Assembly: GCA_021769425.1 (NCBI GenBank)
Contig: JAETSX010000016.1
Span: 62,001-126,000, forward strand
Origin: Eubacterium sp.
Lineage (GTDB): Bacteria > Bacillota > Clostridia > Lachnospirales > Lachnospiraceae
Length of the DNA: 64,000 nt
Direction of reading: 5' to 3'
The notes beneath the pieces were generated by a model that was not told where the DNA came from, did not search any database, and saw nothing but the letters and a program-made list of their open reading frames with translations. Made by a program: the position numbers and the translations under genes. Positions 33,942 to 42,991 of the stretch are shown piece by piece. Each line of letters opens with the position of its first letter. Within the stretch, counting starts at the first letter, position 1.

Positions 33942-35318
33942 ATGGGAAATCAATTAGTGTGGCAGGATCGGTTTAATATAGGCGTGGAGGTTATTGACAG
34001 AGAGCACAAGAGGCTCTTCAGTATTCTGAGAAAATTATTTAACAGCAAACGGACAGATGAGAAACATAAATGGATATGTCAGGAAGGAATTAAGTTCTTT
34101 AAAGAACATGCCATGAAGCATTTTGCAGAAGAAGAAGTTTATATGGCGTCCATCAGTTATCCGGGGTTTGAAACCCACAGAAGGGTTCACGACAATTTCC
34201 GCAAGAAGACGCTTCCGTCTTTGGAGAAGGAACTGAACCAGACAAATTACTCAGATGAGGCCATAGAACATTTTCTCGGCGTGTGCGCCGGATGGCTGAT
34301 TGGGCATACCCTGACAGAAGACCGGGCGATTACCGGGAAGACTGAGAGCCGTTGGAGGGAGCTGCTTCCGGAAGAAGAGCAGTCGGCAATGAGGAAGATG
34401 ATTCTGCGGCTTTTGGATGATATGTTCGGCTTAAAGGCGCGGGTAGTCAGTGAATGCTATGGCGGAGAACAGTTTGGACGGGGAATTTATTACCGTCTTG
34501 TTTATGGAGCCAGCAAAGAGGAACAATGGGAGATTCTGCTGGTTTTTGAAGAGGAGTTGCTGATTAAGACCATGGGGAGCCTGCTGGGAGCGGAATCTGA
34601 GGAAATGAGCGTTCTGGTGATGAATGCAGCAAGGTATACGGCGCGTCAGTTTGTGGAACGGATTCAGGAGCAGTTCCTGCCCCCTGATATGTATGAGATC
34701 AAAGAAGAAAATCTGCTCAGCCATGAGCAGTTTGAAAAACGGTTTGTTGGGGAGAAGCCTCAGTTCAGTTTACTGTTTGATACTGGGAAAGGATATTTTG
34801 CTTTTTGCGCCCTTGCGCCTCATTTGATTCAGGAGGGGAAGGAAACTTCCCTGGGAAATGCGCCTTCTATTCAGGAAGGGAATGCAATGTCTGAGGTAGA
34901 AAAATATCTGAATAACAGTCATGAAGTGCAAAAGAAGGCAAGCGGGAAAAGGAAACTGCTTATTGTGGATGATTCGGAATTTATGCGTCAGGCCATGCAG
35001 GAACTTTTGGGGGAACACTATGAAATTGCAGAAACCGATTCCGGGTTGGGGGCTATCCGGTGCATTACCCTAAACCGGCCGGATTTGGTGATTCTGGATT
35101 ATGAGATGCCGGTCTGCGACGGCAGGCAGGTATTGGAGATGATCCGCTCTGAGAAAGAATTTGCAAATATTCCGGTGATGTTTCTGACCAGCAGGGTAGA
35201 CAGGGAGAGCGTTCATAATGTAATATCCTTAAAGCCGGCAGGATATCTGCTGAAGTCATTGGCTCCTGAGAAGATCAAAAAAGAAATTGATGATTATTTT
35301 AAAAAGAAAAACAGATAA
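33942..35318 (+). CDS. hemerythrin - CheX-like - response regulator fusion
   Basis: The ATG at 33942 follows AAGGAGG; the frame continues upstream only through AT-rich non-coding sequence. The 458-residue product has three parts. Residues 1-130 are a bacteriohemerythrin with the O2-binding di-iron ligands visible: His22, His56 or His60, Glu64, His79, His83, His122 and Asp127 (DREHKRLF, HAMKHFAEEE, HRRVH, GHTLTED). Residues about 135-300 resemble a CheC/CheX-type phosphatase fold, with low certainty. Residues about 335-458 are a receiver domain (LIVDDSEF, LVILDYEMPVCDG, FLTSR). It probably links O2 or redox sensing to phosphorelay signalling. It looks monocistronic. Confidence 0.85.
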   Translation: MGNQLVWQDRFNIGVEVIDREHKRLFSILRKLFNSKRTDEKHKWICQEGIKFFKEHAMKHFAEEEVYMASISYPGFETHRRVHDNFRKKTLPSLEKELNQTNYSDEAIEHFLGVCAGWLIGHTLTEDRAITGKTESRWRELLPEEEQSAMRKMILRLLDDMFGLKARVVSECYGGEQFGRGIYYRLVYGASKEEQWEILLVFEEELLIKTMGSLLGAESEEMSVLVMNAARYTARQFVERIQEQFLPPDMYEIKEENLLSHEQFEKRFVGEKPQFSLLFDTGKGYFAFCALAPHLIQEGKETSLGNAPSIQEGNAMSEVEKYLNNSHEVQKKASGKRKLLIVDDSEFMRQAMQELLGEHYEIAETDSGLGAIRCITLNRPDLVILDYEMPVCDGRQVLEMIRSEKEFANIPVMFLTSRVDRESVHNVISLKPAGYLLKSLAPEKIKKEIDDYFKKKNR

Positions 35319-35418
35319 GTGGACAGCATAAAAAGGGTAAGGTTTTTCCGGCTTTCCGGTATAAAAATTCCAGTTATGGTATATCCTACATAAAAACAAA
35401 ACAGTCAGGAGGATTACC

Positions 35419-35856
35419 ATGATTGGGATTTTTATTGCTCTTTTATCAGGAGCTTTGATGAGTGTTCAGGGAGTATTTAACACTGGAGTGACAAAGGGAA
35501 CCAGTATGTGGGTCAGCAATAGCTGGGTGCAGTTTTCTGCGCTGGTGATTTGTTTGGTGGGCTGGTTTTTTACTGACAGGACAAGCTTTGCGGGAATTTT
35601 GCAGGTGCAGCCTAAGTATTTGCTGCTGGGCGGCGTTATCGGAGCATTTATTACTTATACAGTGATCAAAAGCATGGATGCGTTAGGTCCGGCCCAGGCG
35701 GTGATGCTGATTGTAATCGCCCAGTTGATTGTGGCGTATCTGATTGAGCTGTTCGGTCTGTTTGGAATGGAAAAACAGCCGTTTGAATGGCGCAAAGTGA
35801 TTGGAATGGCAGTCTGCATCGGCGGGATTATCCTCTTTAAATGGGAGACACGATAA
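35419..35856 (+). CDS. DMT-superfamily membrane protein (YdcZ/DUF606 type)
   Basis: A 145-residue protein with five hydrophobic segments, MIGIFIALLSGALMSVQGVFN at the start, and KYLLLGGVIGAFITYTVIK in the middle, the form of the small DUF606/YdcZ half-transporters that dimerise. Substrate unknown. CAGGAGG precedes the ATG by 8 nt. Confidence 0.82.
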   Translation: MIGIFIALLSGALMSVQGVFNTGVTKGTSMWVSNSWVQFSALVICLVGWFFTDRTSFAGILQVQPKYLLLGGVIGAFITYTVIKSMDALGPAQAVMLIVIAQLIVAYLIELFGLFGMEKQPFEWRKVIGMAVCIGGIILFKWETR

Positions 35857-35859
35857 TAA

Positions 35860-35896
35860 TTTGTAACAGTTCAGCTTTTGGCTTCACTGTTACAAA
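35860..35896. terminator. hairpin of the TAACAGTTCAGC family, likely terminator
   Basis: TTTGTAACAGT (35860-35870) pairs with ACTGTTACAAA (35886-35896) over 11 bp. It begins 4 bp after the YdcZ-type stop codon. Related hairpins occur at 49394, 52703 and 55271. Confidence 0.75.
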
Positions 35897-35922
35897 AATT
35901 TCTCAATATTTTTGAAATACTC

Positions 35923-35951
35923 TTGTAATAATTCTGGAATTTCGTTACAAT
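35923..35951 (+). promoter_or_regulatory. promoter of the comEA-comEC operon
   Basis: TTGTAA (35923-35928), 17-bp spacer, TACAAT (35946-35951), 99 bp before comEA. Confidence 0.65.
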
Positions 35952-36050
35952 AGAAAAGATTCGTGAATAAAATTTTTCTCTTCCAGCAGTATTTTTGTGA
36001 GAAGCAGATTGTAAGAACTGCAGACACATGCAGTGAGAAGGGAGAAATGT

Positions 36051-36701
36051 ATGACAAAGATTATCATCTTTTTTATTATGGCAGCGTTACTGTTTACAGG
36101 CGGATGCAAAAACTATAGGCCGGAAAATATTTTATTGGAAGGTTCGGTGCAGGAAGGACGGAATCAGGCAGGGAATCTGCAGGAAGAGGGTCCGGTCCAG
36201 GCGCAGGATTTGTCAGAGGAAGATTTGGCCCGGTGGGAGAATTCGGCGGAAAGCCAGTCTCCGGAACCGGAAGAGAAGATGCTCTATGTGCAGGTAAACG
36301 GTGCGGTAAAAGCGCCCGGCGTCTATAAACTGGCAGCGGGCAGCCGCATTTTTCAGGCAGTGGAACAGGCAGGCGGTCTTTCGGAACAGGCAGACGCGGA
36401 AAAGATCAATCAGGCGGAGTATGTCAGGGATGGCCAGATGATTTATATTCCGGCAGCCGGCCAGGAGGAACCGGAACCTTTTCCCGAAGAGTCCAGGGAT
36501 GAGGACGGCAGAATTAATCTGAATACTGCCACGGAGGCGGAACTTATGACGCTTCCTGGAATCGGGAAAGCCAAAGCGGGAAGTATCCTGAAGTGGCGGG
36601 AAAAAAACGGCGGTTTCGGCCAGATAGAAGATTTGATGAAGGTTGAAGGAATCAAAGACGGTGTATTTGCAAAAATAAAGGACAGCGTTAAAGTTGATTG
36701 A
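36051..36701 (+). CDS. comEA: ComEA-like DNA-binding protein
   Basis: The ATG at 36051 follows AAGGGAG; a GTG 18 bases upstream is within that site. The 216-residue product begins with a hydrophobic export signal containing a possible lipobox (FTGGC, imperfect). An SLBB domain follows (LYVQVNGAVKAPGVYKLAAGSRIFQAVEQAGGL), then a helix-hairpin-helix pair (INLNTATEAELMTLPGIGKAKA). ComEA binds incoming double-stranded DNA at the cell surface for natural transformation. It is the first gene of an operon that ends with comEC. Confidence 0.9.
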   Translation: MTKIIIFFIMAALLFTGGCKNYRPENILLEGSVQEGRNQAGNLQEEGPVQAQDLSEEDLARWENSAESQSPEPEEKMLYVQVNGAVKAPGVYKLAAGSRIFQAVEQAGGLSEQADAEKINQAEYVRDGQMIYIPAAGQEEPEPFPEESRDEDGRINLNTATEAELMTLPGIGKAKAGSILKWREKNGGFGQIEDLMKVEGIKDGVFAKIKDSVKVD

Positions 36702-36711
36702 GGTGCAGATT

Positions 36712-37401
36712 ATGGCAAAGAGAGTTCTTGTAGTGGATGATGAAAAGTTAATCGTAAAAGGAATCCGTTTCAGTCTGGAACAGGATGGCATGGAGGTGGA
36801 CTGCGCTTACGATGGAGAAGAGGCGCTGAAGCTTGCGACGGAGCAGCCGTATGATATGATACTGCTGGATCTTATGCTTCCCAAAATGGACGGCTTTGAA
36901 GTATGTCAGCATATACGGGAATTTTCTACCGTGCCGATTGTAATGCTTACCGCTAAAGGGGATGATATGGATAAGATTCTGGGTCTGGAATACGGGGCGG
37001 ATGACTACATAACCAAGCCCTTTAACATTCTGGAGGTCAAGGCAAGGATTAAGGCAATTATGCGCAGAACCTCGCCCAACCAGCCGAAAAAAGAGAAGTC
37101 CAAAGTGATAGAAAACGGAGATTTGAAGCTGGATCAGGAAAGCCGGCGGCTGTTTATTTTAGGCAGAGAAATCAATGTGACAGCCAGGGAATTTGATTTG
37201 CTGGAGCTTCTGGTATTGAATCCCAATAAGGTATACAGCCGGGAAAATCTGCTGAACCTGGTGTGGGGGCATGAGTATCCCGGGGATGTGCGCACGGTGG
37301 ATGTGCATGTGCGGCGTCTGAGAGAGAAGATTGAGGCCAATCCCAGTGAGCCGAAGTATGTGCACACAAAATGGGGCGTGGGCTACTATTATCAGGGATA
37401 G
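36712..37401 (+). CDS. OmpR/WalR-type response regulator
   Basis: The start is the ATG at 36712 (AGGTG upstream), 10 bp after comEA. The 229-residue product has a receiver domain with the acidic pocket VVDDE, phospho-acceptor Asp53 (LLDLMLP) and Lys in ITKPFN, then an OmpR-type winged helix (VTAREFDLLELL, VRTVDVHVRRLREK). It should control genes with the histidine kinase encoded next. It is similar to WalR/PhoP-type regulators; the target genes cannot be seen. Confidence 0.93.
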   Translation: MAKRVLVVDDEKLIVKGIRFSLEQDGMEVDCAYDGEEALKLATEQPYDMILLDLMLPKMDGFEVCQHIREFSTVPIVMLTAKGDDMDKILGLEYGADDYITKPFNILEVKARIKAIMRRTSPNQPKKEKSKVIENGDLKLDQESRRLFILGREINVTAREFDLLELLVLNPNKVYSRENLLNLVWGHEYPGDVRTVDVHVRRLREKIEANPSEPKYVHTKWGVGYYYQG

Positions 37402-37416
37402 CGATAAGGGACAGAA

Positions 37417-38832
37417 ATGAAAAAACTGAAATTTTTACACAGCCTGAAATTCCGACTGTTTTTATTGATGGCGCTGGTGGGGATCATACCGAATTTTGTG
37501 CTGAGCGCGGGAATTCTTGCCAGCTATGAGAGCCGTGCGGTATCCAACCGGAGCATTGACATTGCAGGACAGGCAAAGGTGCTGGGGAATCAGGTAATTA
37601 CATACAATTATATCCAGGATCCCTCAGAGGAGATGATCAATGTTCAGCTGGAAATGCTGTCTAATATCTATGACGGCAGAATTATGATCATCAACAGCAG
37701 CTTTCAGATTGTAAAAGACACTTATGGGCTGGATACCGGCAAGACCATTATTTCCGAGGAAGTGGTGAAGAGTTTTCAGGGAGAGGAAATCACAAAGTAT
37801 GATTCCAGAAACCGTTACATTGAGCTTGCCATTCCTCTGAAGAAGGCGGATTCGGAAAAAAACCAGGGAGTTATGTTAGTCAGTGTGTCCACAGACAGCA
37901 TTATGATGAATTACGATTATCTGAAAGACAATGCCATGATTGTGGAACTGGCCTGCCTGGCAGTGATTCTGGGATTTGCTCTGTTCTGGTCTAACCGGCT
38001 GGTCCGTCCCCTGGGGAAATTAACCAAATATCTGGAAGAGGTGCAGGCAGAAGATGAGGAACAGTTAATGATTTCCGATTATACGGAAACAGAGGCCATT
38101 TCCGAGGCTTTTAATGAGATTTGGGGCAAAATGCGTGTGATTGATGATTCCAGGCAGGAATTTGTGTCCAATGTGTCTCATGAATTGAAGACGCCCCTTA
38201 CATCCATGAAAGTTCTTGCCGATTCCCTGCTGGCTCAGGGGGACGTTCCGGCGGAACTGTACAAGGAATTTATGGGGGATATTGCAGAGGAGATTGAACG
38301 GGAAAATAAGATTATCAATGATTTGCTGTCCCTGGTGAAAATGGATAAATCTGCCGGGACCCTGAATGTTTCCGTGGTAAATATCAATGAGCTTTTAGAG
38401 ACGATTATGAAGCGGTTAAGGCCCATTGCAGCGGAGCAGAATATTGAGCTGGTGCTGGAAAGCTTCCGCCCTGTCAGCGCGGAGGTGGATGAGGTGAAGC
38501 TTTCCCTTGCTCTCTCGAACCTGGTGGAAAACGCCATCAAGTATAATAAACCGGAAGGATGGGTCCACGTTTCCTTAAATGCAGACCACAAATATTTCTT
38601 TGTGCGGGTGGAGGATTCCGGAATTGGGATACCGGAGGAGTCTCTGGAACATATCTATGAGCGGTTTTACCGGGCGGATAAGTCCCATTCCAGGGAAATC
38701 GGCGGAACGGGCCTTGGCCTTGCCATCACAAGAAATGCAGTTTTGATGCATCGGGGCGCAATCAAAGCCCACAGCAAAGAGGGGGAAGGGACAATTTTTA
38801 CTGTCCGCATACCCCTGATGTATATTGTATAG
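37417..38832 (+). CDS. membrane sensor histidine kinase
   Basis: A 471-residue kinase, 15 bp after its regulator. Two transmembrane segments (about 10-32 and 169-191) enclose an extracytoplasmic sensor domain of about 135 residues with a dCache/PAS-like look (VIVNSSFQIVKDTYGL-type core: IMIINSSFQIVKDTYG). A HAMP-like linker precedes the phospho-acceptor His255 in NVSHELKTPLT. N, G1 and G2 boxes of the ATPase (VENAIKYN, VEDSGIGIP, GGTGLGLAI) are intact. It resembles WalK/PhoR kinases. The signal is unknown; association with a GerMN lipoprotein suggests envelope sensing (inference). Confidence 0.93.
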   Translation: MKKLKFLHSLKFRLFLLMALVGIIPNFVLSAGILASYESRAVSNRSIDIAGQAKVLGNQVITYNYIQDPSEEMINVQLEMLSNIYDGRIMIINSSFQIVKDTYGLDTGKTIISEEVVKSFQGEEITKYDSRNRYIELAIPLKKADSEKNQGVMLVSVSTDSIMMNYDYLKDNAMIVELACLAVILGFALFWSNRLVRPLGKLTKYLEEVQAEDEEQLMISDYTETEAISEAFNEIWGKMRVIDDSRQEFVSNVSHELKTPLTSMKVLADSLLAQGDVPAELYKEFMGDIAEEIERENKIINDLLSLVKMDKSAGTLNVSVVNINELLETIMKRLRPIAAEQNIELVLESFRPVSAEVDEVKLSLALSNLVENAIKYNKPEGWVHVSLNADHKYFFVRVEDSGIGIPEESLEHIYERFYRADKSHSREIGGTGLGLAITRNAVLMHRGAIKAHSKEGEGTIFTVRIPLMYIV

Positions 38833-38841
38833 GAGGATAGA

Positions 38842-39837
38842 GTGAGAAGGAAAAAACAAAGTCTGTATCTGCTGCTTCTGATTCTTTCCCTCGCGGGACT
38901 TGTGGGATGTGAAAGAGGTCAGGAGGATGATTCAGAATACAGGATTTTCTATGTGAATAAGGAAAGTACCAAAACAGTTGCAAAAGGATATGAGCCGGCG
39001 GCGAAAGATGACAGGGGAATGATTCAGGAGTTTTTGGACAGGCTTATTCAGGAGGAAAAGGATAAGGATTACCGGCAGGCGGTGCCGAAGGATGTGAAGC
39101 TGACGACCTGGAAACTGGAAAACGCCCAGTTATACCTGTATTTTGGCAGCAGCTATATGGAAATGGACAATGTAACGGAGGTGCTGTGCCGGGCTGCAAT
39201 TGTAAGAACCTTAACCCAGGTGAAAGGGGTGGAGTGCATTTCCTTTTATGTGGAAGATTCTCCGCTGATGGATGCAAGCGGAAACCTGATTGGCCTTATG
39301 ACAGCGGAAACTTTCATTGAAAATCCGGGAGAACAGATCAATACCATTCAGACTGCCAGCATTACCCTGTATTTCTCCAACAAAGACGGGACAGGATTGA
39401 TTCCGGAGGTGCAGGAGGTTCACTACAGCAGCAATATTTCCATTGAGAAGCTGGTGATGGAGCAGCTTTTGAAGGGGCCCGAAGGAGCAGGGGAGCGTTC
39501 TGCCATTCCGGAGGGCGCCAAACTGGTGAATATATCAGTATTGGACGGCGTCGGCTTTGTGAATCTGAATGAGGGATTCCTCACTCAAAATTATGAGATT
39601 GCGGAGCCTGTGGTGATTTATTCCATTGTAAATTCTTTGGTGGAGCTGCCGAATATCAATAAAGTTCAGATTTCCGTCAATGGAGACAGCAATATGATTT
39701 ACCGGGAAAAAATGGATTTGAACGCCATGTATGAAAGAAATCTGGATTATCTGGATGAAAGCGCCCGTTCTCAGGAAGAGCAGATCGAAAAGGGCGAGGA
39801 AAAAGTAGTGATTGAAGAGGAGGAAACCAGTGACTAA
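38842..39837 (+). CDS. GerMN-domain lipoprotein
   Basis: It starts at a GTG 9 bp after the kinase, with AGGAGG 6 nt upstream. The 331-residue product has a lipoprotein signal ending in LVGC (about 20-23) and two GerMN (sporulation/germination) domains, roughly residues 45-165 and 175-285; the second shows LVMEQLLKGPEGAG and the typical VSVLDGVGFVNLNEGF pattern. GerMN lipoproteins occur next to WalRK-type systems and may modulate wall enzymes; GerM itself acts in spore cortex synthesis. The C-terminal tail is acidic. Its end overlaps the start of comEC. Confidence 0.87.
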   Translation: MRRKKQSLYLLLLILSLAGLVGCERGQEDDSEYRIFYVNKESTKTVAKGYEPAAKDDRGMIQEFLDRLIQEEKDKDYRQAVPKDVKLTTWKLENAQLYLYFGSSYMEMDNVTEVLCRAAIVRTLTQVKGVECISFYVEDSPLMDASGNLIGLMTAETFIENPGEQINTIQTASITLYFSNKDGTGLIPEVQEVHYSSNISIEKLVMEQLLKGPEGAGERSAIPEGAKLVNISVLDGVGFVNLNEGFLTQNYEIAEPVVIYSIVNSLVELPNINKVQISVNGDSNMIYREKMDLNAMYERNLDYLDESARSQEEQIEKGEEKVVIEEEETSD

Positions 39838-42427
39838 TCGTATGATTTGCTGCCTGGCTGTTTCTCTTCTTCTGGGAATTCTCTTTGGAAGGGAGCGGAA
39901 TCTCCTGTTTGCGGCAGGGTTTCTGGCATTTATTCTTGCTTTGGGCATTGCAGTGGGCAGAGGCAGGAAAAAAGTATGGGAAAAATCCAGCCCTGCATCA
40001 AGGGATAACGGCCGGCAGGCTGATGCATTCAGCTGTATGTCAAAGGATGTCTGCCGTACATCAGAGGATGCCGCCTGTCATGGGGAGGATGCCGGCTGGC
40101 AGAATTCCCCTTCGGCTGTGTCCTGGAAGATGGGAGCTTCTGCGGCAATCTTTGCCCGCAGCCTCCTTTGCCTTTTGGCGTTCTGTGCCGGTTCATCTCA
40201 GATTCAGGCGCAGCAGCAGGTGCGGAGCAGTCTGGAAGCGGTGTTGGAAGAGGGAGATCAAATAACCCTTTGGGGAGAGGTTCAAAAGAAAGAAGAGAAG
40301 GAAGAGCAGTATTTATATTATCTGACAGATACCCGGGCGCTGGCAGGGGGCAGTGTTTACCCCTCCTACGGGATTCTTGTCTATAGTTCTAATATGCATA
40401 TCCAGCCGGGAAATATTCTGAAGGTTACCGGCAGCTATGCGCCATTTCAATTATCCCGCAATGAAGGGAATTTCAATGAAAAACAATATTACCAGAGTAA
40501 AAAAATAGAATTTCGCCTGTATGCAGAAGAGGAAACGCTGATTTCAGACGGGGAACACAAAGCGGCGGCCTTTCTGGAAAATCTGCGGCAAAAATTCCGC
40601 AGGGTATATTTGCAGTGCATGCCTGAAAAAGACGCCGGATTACTGGCGGATATGACGCTGGGGGATAAGAGTCTGCTGGAACAGGAAGTGAAGGATTTGT
40701 ACCGGAGCGCGGGAATTTCGCATATCTTGGCCATTTCCGGCCTTCATGTTTCGTTGTTCGGAATGGGTGTATTTCATCTGCTTCGGAGATTGGGCTGTCC
40801 CGGGAAGCTCAGCAGTTTGGCGGCTGTGGGAATTGCCGTTGGCTTCGGACAGCTTTCCGGCATGGAAATCTCCACAGTGCGAGCATTGCTGATGTTTGCC
40901 GTGAATATGGCAGCTTATCTTCTGGGGCGCAGTTACGATACCTTAACGGCGCTGGGATTCAGCGCCGGGATTCAGATGTGGGAGAATCCCTTTGTGCTGG
41001 AATATGCCGGATTCCTGTTTTCTTATGGAGCAGTATTGGGGGTTGCAGTGATAGGGGCGGCTTTGAAAGAACCCGGAGGAAGGGAGGAAAAGGATGCGGA
41101 TAGGAAGCGTTATGGAACGGCTTTCTTCCGAAAGATTTTTAAGAATCGAAGAGACAGGGGGAATCAGGATGCAGAAGGAGGATCAAAGGAACGGAACTCT
41201 GTCTGGAAAAAATGGCTGGGACGTTTTGGGGATTCTCTTTATATCAGCGTCTGCATTCAGCTTGCGACGCTGCCTCTTTCTCTGTATTTTTATTATGAAA
41301 TCCCTTGTTACGGCATTCTGGTGAATGGGTGCATTCTGCCCTTTCTGGGGATATTGTTATCTCTCGGAGCGTTGGGGGCGTGCGCAGGGAGCATTTTTCT
41401 GCCGGCCGGGAAAATTATTCTGTATCCAGCGGGATGGATTCTTGCAAATAATGAATGGATTTGCAGGAAGTCGTTGGAATTGCCTGGTGCGGTATGGACA
41501 GCCGGAAGGCCGGGAATGACTCTTATAGTGTGCTATTACGTGAGTTTGGCGGCGGCATTGTACCTGTACCGGCAAAGGGGCCGGAAGAGATGGCTGGCAA
41601 TTCTTGGAGCTGCAGTTTTCATGATTTTGGTTTTGCGCAGGCCCCCTCAGTTTGAAATTGACGTGTTGGATGTGGGCCAGGGGGACGGCATTTTTATTCA
41701 GACGGAAACGGGGGAGAGATTCTTTGTGGACGGCGGCAGCAGCGATGTGCAAAAGGCCGGAACTTACCGGATTCTGCCTTTTCTCAAGTCCAGGGGCGTC
41801 ACTTCCATTCAGGGCTGGGCAGTAAGCCATGCGGATCAGGATCATATCAGCGGTCTGAGGGAATTGTTGGAGGCAGGTTATTCCGTTGAGACGTTGATTG
41901 TTGCAGAGGGTATGGTCAGGGACGCGGCGGGAGAGGAATTGCTGAAACTGGCTGAGCGTCAGGGATGCAGGATTCTTTTTGCTTTGCCCGGAATGCAGTT
42001 CGGAAGCGGAGAAGCTGTTTTCAGGGTCTGGCATCCTCAGGAGGAAGGAGTAGAGGACAAAGGAGATCGGAACGGGAATTCTCTGGTTTTATCTTTGGAA
42101 TACCGGGATTTTACCGGATTTTTTACCGGGGATATCGGTGCCGAGCAGGAGCGGCAAATGGTGGAAGAAGGGAAGATAAAAGAGTGGATGGAGCAAAAGG
42201 GAGTCAGGGGAATTACATTTTATAAGGCCGCCCATCATGGATCTGACGGCTCGAACAGTCTGGAATTTCTGGAACTGCTGTCTCCTGAACTTACTGTGAT
42301 TTCCTGCGGGAGGGAGAATTCTTACGGACATCCGGGAAAAGAGGCGGTACAGAGAATGAAAGAAGCGGGTAGCCGGGTGGTGAGTACTGTGGAGAGAGGG
42401 CAGATTCTGATTCGGCCCTTCCTGTAA
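39830..42427 (+). CDS. comEC: ComEC/Rec2 DNA-uptake channel
   Basis: The start is a GTG at 39830 inside the last codons of the GerMN gene, with GAGGAGG 6 nt before it, so translation is coupled. The 865-residue product has N-terminal membrane segments, an OB-like soluble region, the competence membrane domain (YRSAGISHILAISGLHVSLFGMG) and a C-terminal metallo-beta-lactamase domain with LDVGQGDGIFI, SHADQDHISG and AAHHGSDGSN. ComEC moves single-stranded DNA across the membrane and may degrade the other strand. An insertion rich in Arg/Lys/Glu (about 415-455) interrupts the membrane domain. Confidence 0.93.
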   Translation: MTNRMICCLAVSLLLGILFGRERNLLFAAGFLAFILALGIAVGRGRKKVWEKSSPASRDNGRQADAFSCMSKDVCRTSEDAACHGEDAGWQNSPSAVSWKMGASAAIFARSLLCLLAFCAGSSQIQAQQQVRSSLEAVLEEGDQITLWGEVQKKEEKEEQYLYYLTDTRALAGGSVYPSYGILVYSSNMHIQPGNILKVTGSYAPFQLSRNEGNFNEKQYYQSKKIEFRLYAEEETLISDGEHKAAAFLENLRQKFRRVYLQCMPEKDAGLLADMTLGDKSLLEQEVKDLYRSAGISHILAISGLHVSLFGMGVFHLLRRLGCPGKLSSLAAVGIAVGFGQLSGMEISTVRALLMFAVNMAAYLLGRSYDTLTALGFSAGIQMWENPFVLEYAGFLFSYGAVLGVAVIGAALKEPGGREEKDADRKRYGTAFFRKIFKNRRDRGNQDAEGGSKERNSVWKKWLGRFGDSLYISVCIQLATLPLSLYFYYEIPCYGILVNGCILPFLGILLSLGALGACAGSIFLPAGKIILYPAGWILANNEWICRKSLELPGAVWTAGRPGMTLIVCYYVSLAAALYLYRQRGRKRWLAILGAAVFMILVLRRPPQFEIDVLDVGQGDGIFIQTETGERFFVDGGSSDVQKAGTYRILPFLKSRGVTSIQGWAVSHADQDHISGLRELLEAGYSVETLIVAEGMVRDAAGEELLKLAERQGCRILFALPGMQFGSGEAVFRVWHPQEEGVEDKGDRNGNSLVLSLEYRDFTGFFTGDIGAEQERQMVEEGKIKEWMEQKGVRGITFYKAAHHGSDGSNSLEFLELLSPELTVISCGRENSYGHPGKEAVQRMKEAGSRVVSTVERGQILIRPFL

Positions 42428-42524
42428 TCTGTGTTTTGGCTGTAAAGCTGTATTTTAGATAAGGATGGGAGAAGAAACGTAAAATTGCAGCGGCGGAGAT
42501 GAAATCCGTGAAAGAAAATCAAAT

Positions 42525-42566
42525 GCGCCGCTGCAGGATGGCAAATGCCCAATCCCGCTGCGGCGC
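42525..42566. terminator. hairpin between comEC and the Cys-repeat peptide gene
   Basis: GCGCCGCTGCAGGAT (42525-42539) pairs with ATCCCGCTGCGGCGC (42552-42566) at 13 of 15 positions. It lies between convergent genes and can end both transcripts. Confidence 0.75.
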
Positions 42567-42588
42567 CTCTGACATTCAGAAAAATGCA

Positions 42589-42792
42589 TTATTTATCGCC
42601 TGTGCAGTTCATATCCGTAATGCTGCAGGTAGTATCGTCATCGTCAGAATTACAGTTCATATTGGTGATGCTGCAGGTGCTGTCATCTTCTGCATTGTTT
42701 CCCAGACAGTTCATGTCATTTAATCCGCAGGTGGTGTCTTCGTCGTTGGTTACACCGTTCATGTTGGTAATATCTAAATTTTTTTTCTCCAT
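42589..42792 (-). CDS. acidic Cys-rich repeat peptide, unknown function
   Basis: A 67-residue peptide with its own signals: AGGAGGAGG 4 nt before the ATG, a TTGTAA-17-TATAAT promoter and a hairpin after the stop. The sequence is four repeats of the type (S/G)(I/L)(T/N)(N/D)MN(C/G)...acidic run...(S/T)TC. Six Cys at 22, 29, 40, 47, 56 and 63 form three CX6C pairs such as TCSITNMNC. Asp, Asn, Thr and Ser dominate; there is no signal peptide, membrane segment or basic leader. It could be a precursor of a modified peptide, a metal or thiol buffer, or something else. No maturation enzyme, peptidase or exporter stands beside it; ahpC and its thiol partner follow on the other strand. Confidence 0.75.
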   Translation of the reverse strand: MEKKNLDITNMNGVTNDEDTTCGLNDMNCLGNNAEDDSTCSITNMNCNSDDDDTTCSITDMNCTGDK

Positions 42793-42846
42793 GGTTCCTC
42801 CTCCTGTTTGATGGATAAAATAGTCCCAAATACATATGATAATGTT

Positions 42847-42875
42847 ATTATATCCTGATTCCTTTTTGGTTACAA
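42847..42875 (-). promoter_or_regulatory. promoter of the Cys-repeat peptide gene
   Basis: Minus-strand TTGTAA (42870-42875), 17-bp spacer, TATAAT (42847-42852), 55 bp upstream of the start codon. Confidence 0.8.
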
Positions 42876-42930
42876 GTGGAAAAGAAAGGTTTTTGACATT
42901 TGAGATAATGTGTACAAGGAAAAATTAAAG

Positions 42931-42959
42931 TTGCATTTTGCAGGAAAGATCTTTATAAT
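42931..42959 (+). promoter_or_regulatory. promoter of ahpC
   Basis: TTGCAT (42931-42936), 17-bp spacer, TATAAT (42954-42959). A PerR-like half TTATAAT lies in the -10 region but the second half is poor. Confidence 0.65.
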
Positions 42960-42991
42960 TTAAAGCAAATAATAAAAAGGAGGAAGATGCA

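Noticed and set aside
42499..42811. Two plus-strand frames opposite the Cys-repeat peptide
   Set aside because: No promoter or ribosome binding site on plus; the minus frame has all expression signals and a regular repeat pattern.
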